A stretch of 64,000 nt of DNA from Sulfobacillus acidophilus DSM 10332 (lineage in GTDB: Bacteria; Bacillota; Sulfobacillia; Sulfobacillales; Sulfobacillaceae). The notes beneath the pieces are model-generated. The model did not search any database. It had not been told where the DNA came from and saw nothing but the letters and a program-made list of their open reading frames with translations. This document shows, one piece after another, positions 55,984 to 63,466 of the stretch (position 1 is the stretch's first letter; every line of letters begins with the position of its first letter). The translations under genes and the position numbers were made by a program. The DNA lies in contig CP003179.1 of the NCBI GenBank assembly GCA_000237975.1, forward strand, positions 434,001 to 498,000, given 5' to 3'.

Positions 55984-57429
55984 ATGTCGACCATCGACCA
56001 AATTAAGTGGCTACAAGCTCAAGGATATGGGGTGTCAGCCATCGCGGATTTTCTCGGATGTGATCGCAAAACCGTGCGCAAATATCTGCAACAGACCAAT
56101 TTTTCTCCGACGGTCCCCGTCAAACGACCACGAACCTCCAAACTTGATCCGTATAAAGCGACGATTGATACGTGGTTGGCGGAAGACACGCACCATTGGT
56201 ATAAGCAACGTCACACGGCCCAACGCATTTTTGACCGGTTGCGGGAGGCGTTTCCGGACTTCCCGGTATCGTATCGAACGGTCCGGCGCTATGTCCACGA
56301 GCGGCGCCGGACGGCGCCGACGACCGGAACGTTGGAATTGGAGTGGCATCCTGGGGAGGCCCAGGTCGATTTCGGCCAGGCCGAGGTCATCGAGCACGGC
56401 CAACCCGTGCGAATGCACGCCCTCTGTCTCACGTTTCCCTATAGTAATGCCGGCTTTCTGCAGTTGTTCCGCGGCGAGAATGCCGAATGTGTGGTCCATG
56501 GCTTGGTCGATATGTTCCACCATATCGGGGGGGCCCCACGGCGCCTGGTCTTCGACAATGCCAGCGGCGTCGGTCGGCGGATCGGAGACCAGATTCGGTT
56601 GACCGATCTGTTTGCCCGCTTTCAAGCCCACTACGGGGTCGAGACGACCTTCTGCAATCCGTATGCCGGCTATGAAAAGGGGAACGTGGAGAACAAGGTC
56701 GGCTATTTTCGGCGCAATGTGCTCGTCCCACCCCCGGTCATTACCGATTTGGTCGTCACCAACCAGGCGCTGCTGATCCGCAGTGAACGAGACGGGGAGC
56801 GTCTCCATTATAAAAAAGGGCAGCCGATCCGGGTCCTCTTTGGGGCCGATCGCGAGGCGCTGCGGGCTCTCCCCCCACAGGCCTTCGCGCCGTACCGCTA
56901 TACCCAAGTCCGGACCGATCAACAAGGCCGCTTTTGTCTCGAGGGCCAACACTGGTATTCCTCGGCGCCCGAGTATGCCCACCGAGCGCTGATCGTGCGA
57001 GTCGGCGCCCATTCCGTCGAACCCCTCGCGACGGACGGGCGTCCGATGACCCACCATCCCCGCGTCTATGGCCCCGGTCGGTCCGACTCTACCGATTACC
57101 GTACCACGGTTCATCGGGTGGCACAACGCCCCGGGGCGTGGCGCAACAGTCCCTTGCGGTCCGGATTGCCGGAGTCTGTCCGCAGGGTCTTAGATAGCGC
57201 CTCGCGCGCGGACGTCCAGGCCGCGCTCGAAGGGTTGGCCCAATGTGCCGACCGCTGGGGCTTTGATCATGCGGTCCGGGCCTTGGAAGAAGCCGTCGCC
57301 GCCGGACGGATCCAAACGGCCGATGTCGTCGCGTTAGGGAGTCGCTTGGCGTTAGGGCCGCAGGAATCGGTGAATGGGGTGGACCTCCGTCTCTACGATA
57401 CGTTGCTCGAAGGGAGGCGGGCCCGGTGA
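55984..57429 (+). CDS. istA: IS21-family transposase IstA
   Basis: A 481-residue transposase. N-terminal helix-turn-helix QGYGVSAIADFLGCDRKTVR, then the DDE core: first Asp in EAQVDFGQAEV, second in LVFDNASGVG, Glu in YEKGNVENKVG, and a C-terminal WYSSAPEYAHRAL beta-barrel. I chose ATG 55984 (MSTIDQIKW) with GGAAGG upstream; the longer frame from 55828 starts inside the terminal repeats. It overlaps istB by GTGA. Intact, so the element may be active. Confidence 0.92.
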   Translation: MSTIDQIKWLQAQGYGVSAIADFLGCDRKTVRKYLQQTNFSPTVPVKRPRTSKLDPYKATIDTWLAEDTHHWYKQRHTAQRIFDRLREAFPDFPVSYRTVRRYVHERRRTAPTTGTLELEWHPGEAQVDFGQAEVIEHGQPVRMHALCLTFPYSNAGFLQLFRGENAECVVHGLVDMFHHIGGAPRRLVFDNASGVGRRIGDQIRLTDLFARFQAHYGVETTFCNPYAGYEKGNVENKVGYFRRNVLVPPPVITDLVVTNQALLIRSERDGERLHYKKGQPIRVLFGADREALRALPPQAFAPYRYTQVRTDQQGRFCLEGQHWYSSAPEYAHRALIVRVGAHSVEPLATDGRPMTHHPRVYGPGRSDSTDYRTTVHRVAQRPGAWRNSPLRSGLPESVRRVLDSASRADVQAALEGLAQCADRWGFDHAVRALEEAVAAGRIQTADVVALGSRLALGPQESVNGVDLRLYDTLLEGRRAR

Positions 57430-58175
57430 TTCTCCCGAAAGCGCGCCGCGAGCGGCGCGAACGCATTGCCAGCTACTGTAAGCGCCTCGCCTGGAGCCAA
57501 ACGGCGGTGACTCTCTGTGAACAGGCGGCCCCGCTTCAAGAAGCCTTCCTCGAAGAGGTGATGGCGGCCGAATTGGCTAACCGTGAAGTGGGGCGCCGCG
57601 CCCGGCTGTTATCGCGCGCCGGATTCCCGGCGCATAAGACGTTGACGGATTTTGACCGCCGGGTGGTGCGGCTCCCCAGCACCATCACCTGGGACGACTT
57701 GGACCAAGGCACCTTTATTTCCGCCCATCGGAATTTGGTATTTTTTGGCGGTGTCGGTCTCGGGAAAACCCATTTGGCCATAGCGCTGGGGATGGCCGCG
57801 TGCGAACGCGGCCAAACCGTCCGTTTTGCGACCGTCACCGGCTTGGTGGTACGGCTAACCGAAGCCCTCAAAGCCGGAACCTTGGAACGGGCCTTTATGG
57901 ACCTGCAGCGAACCGATCTCCTCATCCTGGATGAGTGGGGATATCTGCCCATTGATCGCGCCGGCGCCCAATTGCTGTTTCGGGTCGTCGCGGACAGTTA
58001 TGAAACCCGGAGCCTCATTCTTACCACGAATTTGGAGTTTTCGAAGTGGGGAACCGTCTTCACCGATGATCAAATGACGGCCGCCATGATTGATCGGTTG
58101 GCACACCATGGGCACCTGCTCTTGTTTGAAGGGGAAAGCTATCGGATGCAGCATGCCTTGATGAAGGAGCGCTGA
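57426..58175 (+). CDS. istB: IS21-family helper ATPase IstB
   Basis: A 249-residue AAA+ protein. Walker A is GGVGLGKTHLAIALG near residue 111, Walker B LLILDEWGYLP near 160, sensor ILTTNLEFSKWG near 199. GTG 57426 overlaps the istA stop; GGGAGGCGG precedes it. IstB forms an ATP-dependent oligomer on target DNA and recruits IstA. Full length and intact. Confidence 0.92.
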   Translation: MILPKARRERRERIASYCKRLAWSQTAVTLCEQAAPLQEAFLEEVMAAELANREVGRRARLLSRAGFPAHKTLTDFDRRVVRLPSTITWDDLDQGTFISAHRNLVFFGGVGLGKTHLAIALGMAACERGQTVRFATVTGLVVRLTEALKAGTLERAFMDLQRTDLLILDEWGYLPIDRAGAQLLFRVVADSYETRSLILTTNLEFSKWGTVFTDDQMTAAMIDRLAHHGHLLLFEGESYRMQHALMKER

Positions 58176-58271
58176 CCAACCGCCCGGGGCGTCAATCCGG
58201 ACGCCTGTCCTCCCGAAGCCCCCATGGCCGGGGGCAGGCATTGACCATAATATACCAAATCTGGAACAAAA

Positions 58272-58300
58272 AATTCCCCATGATGTTGGGGAATTTTTTT
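58272..58300 (+). terminator. rho-independent terminator inside IS21 element 1
   Basis: AATTCCCCA (58272-58280) pairs with TGGGGAATT (58287-58295), followed by TTTTT. It lies after istB, within the element. Confidence 0.8.
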
Positions 58301-58334
58301 GGCCAAATGGGGGATTTTCACTTGACCAAATACA

Positions 58335-58638
58335 CGCGGACGTGACCCAACGGATTGCGCGATTGGACGCGATCGAGCCGGCCGCCCAACAGGCGGCGTG
58401 GACCGCCTTGGCGCCCGTCTTGCAGGGAGAATCGCTAGGGGTTCCTGCCGGCATTGATGTGGCCCGAGACCTGTTGACCCACGTCATGGGCCCCGACGAG
58501 GCCCAGCGCGTGCTGCGCCGGTTCCGTCCGCGCGCGTTCGCCGCCCTACGAACTGCCGACGTCCAGCAAATTGTGACGCTGCTTCGCGGGCAACATCCCC
58601 AAGTCGCCGCGGTGGTGTTGGCCCATCTGCCCCCTGAC
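58335..58638 (+). pseudogene. fliG: fliG-like gene, middle segment
   Basis: Continues the frame of 55700-55808: DVTQRIARLDAIEPAAQQAA, GIDVARDLLTHVMGPDEAQR, FAALRTADVQQIVTLLRGQH and PQVAAVVLAHLPPD match FliG residues about 40-140 (compare ADPEQLxxFLQxEHPQTIALILxxLPPE). The frame is cut at 58638 by the left end of a second IS21 element. The C-terminal domain that contacts MotA is not in the window. So the gene has been hit twice. Confidence 0.82.
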
Positions 58639-58798
58639 TGTATATCGTCAAATAGAAATGGACAGTTTCAGCACTGAAAGTCCTCAGTTTCAGCATCTGA
58701 AATTCCCCACTTTCAGCATTTAAAAGTTGGAAGTGATTTTCTCGTCTCGTTAGGGTTAAAGGGGCCATGAGCTCAACACCTGCGAGAGGAGCCGGGAT

Positions 58799-59213
58799 GT
58801 GAAAAATATGAAAGAAATTGAGCGCATGGTGACGATGTTTTCGGAAGGGTATGCGATTGCCGCCATTGCCGAAACGCTCCATGTCGACCGTAAGACCGTT
58901 CGTAAGTATGTCTACCAGCAAGACTTTTCGGAACCGTTTCCCCAGAGGACCGGCCGCAAGTCTTGATCCCTTCAAACCGACGATTCAAGCCTGGCTGGCG
59001 GAGGATGCCCGCGTGCGCTATAAGCAACGGCATACCGCTGAACGCGTGTACCAACGCCTTCAAGACGAATATGGGGACCGCTTTACGTGTTCCTATTCCA
59101 CGGTGCAACGCTTTCGGGGAGGTGATCCGATACGCCGAGCTCTTTGAGCGATTTAAGGTCCACTATGGGTTCGATGCGACGTTTTGCAATCCGGATGCGG
59201 GGCACGAAAAGGG
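58799..59213 (+). pseudogene. istA: istA of IS21 element 2, 5' part
   Basis: GTG 58799 with GAGAGGAG upstream gives MFSEGYAIAAIAETLHVDRK and TVRKYVYQQDF, the helix-turn-helix. One base is out near 58955, so the sequence continues in another frame with SLDPFKPTIQAWLAEDARVR and YSTVQRF. About 100 residues including the first two catalytic Asp are missing before YAELFERFKVHYGFDATFCN and AGHEKG, where RIT element 2 is inserted. Confidence 0.82.
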
Positions 59214-59294
59214 TTATGGAAAGCGCGCGATAATGTAAAGTTGGCGGAGAATCGCCGCGTGGGCGGCGATAGCCTGTGTGGCGACTTTACATTA
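59214..59294. repeat. RIT element 2, left end
   Basis: Sites TTATGGAAAGC (59214-59224), TAATGTAAAGT (59231-59241) and inverted ACTTTACATTA (59284-59294); between the last two a hairpin ATCGCCGC (59251-59258) with GCGGCGAT (59263-59270). Confidence 0.78.
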
Positions 59295-59305
59295 CCACGC
59301 AGGCA

Positions 59306-60331
59306 TTACCGGTTAAAAGACTTTAGCCAGCTCAGTAGGCCATCGTCGGTCAGCCAGGCGGGGGTCTCCGAAGGTGCCACGTCAGAATACGCCCGTTCGA
59401 TGGCCTCACGCTTTTGCTGGGAATCCGTGCGGGCATAGATCTCGGTAACCTGAACCGAAGAATGACCCAAGATATCACGGATATATACCAGATTGACGCC
59501 TGCTTGTAGCAGGTGCATAGCCTTGGAATGCCGAAGCCCATGACAACTCAGTGTCTCGGGGATAAGCGCCGGATTACGGGTGCGGGCCTGGTTCGCATAT
59601 TTTGTCAGAATGTAATTAACGCCGACGCGTGTCAACTTCTCGCGGCGGGCGCTGCTGAATAATGGATAACGGTTGGCAAAGGGCTCCACCAGTTTCTGTT
59701 CGGTCATGTAAATCCGTAAAAACTTCACCTGCTGTTCCAGTAGCGGTACGATCCGGACTTTCTTACCCTTGCCCATTAGTTTCACGGTATAAGGCGGGTC
59801 GAGGCGAACCATCGATGGCGTAAGATCGATGATTTCTTGCACGCGGGCACCACTGTCGTACAATAACGACAGCAACGCCAAATCCCTTCGTCCTTGTCGT
59901 GTGGACTGATTCGGGGTATCCAGCAAGAGTCGGATGCCCTCGACCGAGAGATAGTGGATCGACGGTTTCTCGGTGCGTTTGACGGGAATGGCGAGAATGC
60001 GCTGCCATTCCACAAGGTGTTCCGGGCTTTGATATTGCAGATAACGGAAAAACGAATGCAACGCGGCCATCCTCACATTGCGCGTGGCGGCGCTGGAGCG
60101 CCGCTCGTGTTCCAGCCATTGCAGGAATTCCACGACGAGATCTTTGGTGATTTGCCCCAGCGTTAATCGGTCGGCAGGGATCCCTTTTTGCGCGTGCGCG
60201 AAGGCGAGAAAGAGCCTGAACGTGTCCCGATAGGAGGCAATCGTGTGCGGACTGGCCCCTCGCTCTCCGGGTAGGTAGCCAGTGAGAAAAGCCGTGAGGT
60301 TTTTCGCGAAGTCAGTCGGTCGCACAGTCAC
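59306..60331 (-). CDS. ritC: RIT element 2 tyrosine recombinase, ritC
   Basis: A 341-residue recombinase. SAM-like arm residues 5-100, then catalytic Arg in YDSGARVQEIIDL, Lys strand VKLMGKGKKVRIVPL, CHGLRHSKAMHLLQAG (His, Arg), and ILGHSSVQVTEIYARTD (His, Tyr). GTG 60331 overlaps the end of ritB by 20 bases; GTG 60325 is an alternative with better spacing to GGAGG. Full length and intact. It is the equivalent of the IS256-split ritC of element 1. Confidence 0.92.
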   Translation of the reverse strand: MTVRPTDFAKNLTAFLTGYLPGERGASPHTIASYRDTFRLFLAFAHAQKGIPADRLTLGQITKDLVVEFLQWLEHERRSSAATRNVRMAALHSFFRYLQYQSPEHLVEWQRILAIPVKRTEKPSIHYLSVEGIRLLLDTPNQSTRQGRRDLALLSLLYDSGARVQEIIDLTPSMVRLDPPYTVKLMGKGKKVRIVPLLEQQVKFLRIYMTEQKLVEPFANRYPLFSSARREKLTRVGVNYILTKYANQARTRNPALIPETLSCHGLRHSKAMHLLQAGVNLVYIRDILGHSSVQVTEIYARTDSQQKREAIERAYSDVAPSETPAWLTDDGLLSWLKSFNR

Positions 60332-61283
60332 TCACCTCCGGGAACATGGACGCCGTTAGGGTGTTCACCTGAGACAGTAGGGCCGGATACTGATCGGCCA
60401 CAAGCCGAACGTAATGATCGGTGGCCTCCAGTGATTGGTGGCCAAGATATTCCGAGAGAATCGGTAACGCGTAGTAGAGATCGAGGCCCGATTCGGCCAT
60501 GGCCACCAAGGAACGCACCGCAAAAACATGTCTCAGATCATGTAATCGCGGCCCCTGTCCTTTGCCTCCATGGGAAATCCCCGCGTCCCGGAGGACCCGT
60601 CGAAATCCTTCATAAATCGTTTTGGCGTGGCAGGGGCGACCATTGCGCCGCGCAAAGAACGGGGCGTCCACCGTCGGCTGAATCCCGAGCGCCTGGCGGT
60701 ATTGCCTCAAGACATCCGCCAACGAATCGGCAAAGGGCACCAACCGTTCCCGTCCATTTTTGCTGTGGCGCACGACCAGATATTGCTCTTCTAGGTGGAC
60801 ATCCTGAACCCGCAGGGCCACCGCTTCGCCGACGCGGATCCCGGTTCCATAGAGGAGGCGCAACAGAGCGGGTAGCACATTGACCGTCGTGTGAGGGACC
60901 CGCCCAATATCCAATCGATCGGCGGCCCCCAACAGGGCATCGATTTCCTGGGGGGAGAAAATATACGGGGTGAATGTGCTTCGATAGGCCCGCGGCAACC
61001 CCGGTACGTACGAGGGGTAACCCATCTCATTAAGAAAGAGGGCGAATTGAATGAGGTACATGACGCGCCGGTAACAGGTACTGTCCGATTCGTTCGGGCG
61101 CTTTAGGGCCCACTGTTCGGCCAACGCCGGCGTGATGCCGATGGCGGTGTCACCGCGTTCCACGGTAAGGTGGTCAAAGAGGCGAAACGTGTATTCGGCA
61201 CTACGGAATTGATATCCCAGACTCCGCTTGAATTCGACGAACTGCTTAAGTAGAGGGCTGTAGGGACCCTGAAAGGGGCTCAT
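60312..61283 (-). CDS. ritB: RIT element 2 tyrosine recombinase, ritB
   Basis: A 323-residue recombinase with catalytic Arg in LLYGTGIRVGEAVALR, Lys in VRHSKNGRERLVPF, RLHDLRHVFAVRSL (His, Arg), and YLGHQSLEATDHYVRL (His, Tyr). Start ATG 61283 overlaps the stop of ritA (ATGA) and has GGGGAGG 8 bases upstream; a longer frame to 61340 lies inside ritA and is not used. Intact. Confidence 0.92.
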   Translation of the reverse strand: MSPFQGPYSPLLKQFVEFKRSLGYQFRSAEYTFRLFDHLTVERGDTAIGITPALAEQWALKRPNESDSTCYRRVMYLIQFALFLNEMGYPSYVPGLPRAYRSTFTPYIFSPQEIDALLGAADRLDIGRVPHTTVNVLPALLRLLYGTGIRVGEAVALRVQDVHLEEQYLVVRHSKNGRERLVPFADSLADVLRQYRQALGIQPTVDAPFFARRNGRPCHAKTIYEGFRRVLRDAGISHGGKGQGPRLHDLRHVFAVRSLVAMAESGLDLYYALPILSEYLGHQSLEATDHYVRLVADQYPALLSQVNTLTASMFPEVSDCATD

Positions 61284-62538
61284 CGAGAGGACCTCCCCAC
61301 ATAAAATGCCGGCGGTACCGCCGGCACTTTCAACGCGCATTGACGCAGGGCCTGGAGATCAATACGCAGGTAAAACCGGGCGCTCTCCGTACTCCGGTGA
61401 CCCAAGACTGCGGCGATGACGGGCACCGGCGTCTTTTTGGCGAGCAATACGCCCGCCAGGCTATGGCGGAGGGCATGTGGACCATGGCGGCGCTCCTTCT
61501 CGAACACGATCCCGGCCCGGCGGAGGTAGAGACTGACAATGCTGTGCAGGGTGGTCCGGTTGAGTCGGTCATACGGGGGATTCACGTGCAGAAAAATGAA
61601 GGGCAGTTCGGAGACCGGTCGGCCGTATTTCAGATAATCAATGAGTGCGGCTCCGACGTCCGCGAGAAGTGGGAGTTCTATTCGTTCTCCAGTTTTTCGC
61701 TGGTTCAGGATAATCACGCTGTCTTCCCAGCGAAGATTCTCGAAGCCGAGGTCACAGACATCAGTGGCTCTCAGCCCTAGGCGGGCTGTGATTAAGACCA
61801 TGGCATAATCACGTTTACCTTTGGGACTACTCCGATCGATGGCCGCGATGAGGGCCGCGATCTCATCGCGCGTATAGGTCGAGGGGAGCACCGGCTGCTT
61901 GGAATACTGGTCGCGGGGGACCAGCGGGGACCCGTCTTCTGCCGCCAATCCGCGATCATAGAGATACCGCAGAAATCCTTTCACGATGGAGAGACGCCGA
62001 TGTCGAATGTGTGGCGTGCAAAACCCGAGTGTGGCGGTATACGAGATGACGACGGTCGCCGTGATGGCGTGCACGTCGGCTATGTCGTGTGTGTCTAGAT
62101 AAGCCAGGAAATGCTGCAAATCCTTGTGGTATGCGGTCAGCGTCCCGGAGCTCAGACCAAACGCCTTTTTTTCCGCGATGTAAGCCTGCATGGTCTGCCC
62201 CACCGCTCCCCATAGGTCGTAAAACTTCTGCCCCCGTCGAAATTTAATCATCCCTGTTTCGAGAAACTCGGTGAGGACGTTGGTGCAGTAGATGATGTCC
62301 TGCTCCCACCGGTCGAGGTTCTCAAACTTGCGGGAGCCGATCAGGTGGTAAATGAACGCCTCCCCGCACATCGCCGAATAATTGACGTCCCCCCGGTCGT
62401 TCATAAAGGTCCCGAGTCGTTGCCATGCGGACCGATATTGGCTCATGCGGGACTGCGGGACTCCGAATAGCCCAGCTTTTGTAAATAACGTAACACGGCC
62501 GCCGTGACGGCGGCCAATGTCTGGGACTGCTCTGCCAT
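61280..62538 (-). pseudogene. ritA: RIT element 2 tyrosine recombinase ritA, inactivated by an 8-bp duplication
   Basis: ATG 62538 opens MAEQSQTLAAVTAAVLRYLQ and KLGYSES, matching the start of ritA in element 1. The gene is then shifted by an exact tandem duplication of TGCGGGAC (plus strand 62446-62453 and 62454-62461); removing one copy restores the frame into RMSQYRSAWQRLGTFMNDRG. Downstream, the catalytic set is complete: ARLGLRATDVCDL, GPHALRHSLAGVLL, VLGHRSTESARFYLRI. A long frame read from 62746 is an artefact of the shift. Confidence 0.85.
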
Positions 62539-62594
62539 AGGATGACCTCCTCGAGGATTGTGGCTTGATTGCCTCCATCACTATAGGGGTCAGA

Positions 62595-62677
62595 TAATGT
62601 GAAGTAAATGGACATGGATGCTCCGCATGGCGGGGCGATTCCCCGTCAAACTTTACATTATCGCGCGCTTTCCATAA
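62595..62677. repeat. RIT element 2, right end
   Basis: Sites TAATGTGAAGT (62595-62605), ACTTTACATTA (62650-62660), GCTTTCCATAA (62667-62677), spacers 44 and 6 bases. Confidence 0.78.
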
Positions 62678-62709
62678 CCCTTTTAATGCAAAGCTTTGCA
62701 TTAAAAGGG
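62678..62709. repeat. 32-bp perfect palindrome at the right RIT/IS21 junction
   Basis: Each half is CCCTTTTAATGCAAAG or its complement. The right arm's AAAAGGG (62703-62709) is istA sequence; the left arm's CCCTTTT is the complement of the same target seen at the left junction. Confidence 0.85.
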
Positions 62710-63466
62710 CAATGTGGAGGCGAATATCGGCTACTTGCGCCGCCATGTGATGGTGCCCCCGCCGATTTTACAGAGTTGGGACGGGGCGAATGACGCCGCC
62801 TTAGCGCAGGCCCCCACACTCTGGACACGGCCGCACTACAAAAAGGGATTGCCCATTGCCGAGCTTTTTGAAACGGATCGGAAAGCCTTACGGGCCTTAC
62901 CGACGAAACCGTTTCACCCCGTGCGCTATCTACGGGTCCAGACAGACGGATACGGGAAGTTTCGCTTGGATGCCCATCACTGGTATTCTTCCGGACCGGA
63001 GTGGGCGCGACAAGAGTTGGTGGTGGCAATCGGCGCGTTCACCGGGGTGCCCTACACACCCGATGGCACGCCGATTACCCGTCATGATCGACAATACGGC
63101 GAGACTCGGACCGACACCATCGACCCCCGTACCACCCTGCACCGATTATCACGGAGTCCCGGGGCTTTCCGCAATAGTCCTCTGCGCGGAAACTTACCGG
63201 AGCCCTTGGTGACCACATTGGATACCTATGCTCGCCAAGACCTCAAAGGCTGCCTTCAGGCACTGGCTGACGTGACGGAACGTTACGGATTCGATTTGGC
63301 GATTCAAGCGCTGGAGAACGCCGTGCAACACCACCAAATTGCTTACCCCGATATTCTTGTGCGCGCCGCCCGAATGGCGGAGTGGCCCTATCCCGAAGCG
63401 CAGACGGTGGACTTGAAGACCTATAACGTCTTGATCCCTTCCCGTGAAATGGAGGTGTCCCCTTGA
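62710..63466 (+). pseudogene. istA: istA of IS21 element 2, 3' part
   Basis: Resumes directly after the RIT insertion with NVEANIGYLRRHVMVPPPIL (the region after the catalytic Glu), and continues KGLPIAELFETDRKALRALP, HHWYSSGPEWARQEL and FRNSPLRGNLPEPLVTTLD to a stop at 63466. The reading frame of this part is intact. It overlaps istB by TTGA. Confidence 0.82.

Larger units (their letters stand above)
55809..58334 (+). mobile_element. IS21-family element 1 with 5-bp target duplication
   Basis: Left end TGTATATGGCCAAATAAAAA, right end the complement of TGTATTTGGTCAAGTGAAAA. Flanked by CGCGG on both sides. Multiple repeats at the left end: CAGTTTGGCCAT at 55833 and 55855 and AAAATGGCCATT at 55879 (spacing 22 and 24). 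Carries istA and istB and looks complete. Confidence 0.92.
59214..62677 (-). mobile_element. RIT element 2 (recombinase in trio)
   Basis: Three overlapping tyrosine recombinase genes on the minus strand. The ends are perfect inverted repeats of at least 29 bases (36 when the flanking AAAAGGG is counted): left 59207-59242, right 62649-62684. Each end has an outer site TTATGGAAAGC, a 6-base spacer, TAATGTAAAGT and then an inverted copy: left ACTTTACATTA at 59284 (42-base spacer), right TAATGTGAAGT at 62595 (44-base spacer). It sits in istA after the codons for HEKG; AAAAGGG occurs at 59207-59213 and 62703-62709. Confidence 0.85.

Noticed and set aside
56035-57126. 363-residue minus-strand frame opposite istA
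   Set aside because: A long antisense open frame caused by high GC; the plus strand has all IstA motifs.
55828-57429. 533-residue IstA
   Set aside because: The first 52 residues are translated terminal repeats of the IS; ATG 55984 is the natural start.
61280-62746. 488-residue recombinase read from 62746
   Set aside because: Its first 100 residues come from the RIT end and from the wrong frame of ritA; they arise from the 8-bp duplication. The true start is ATG 62538.
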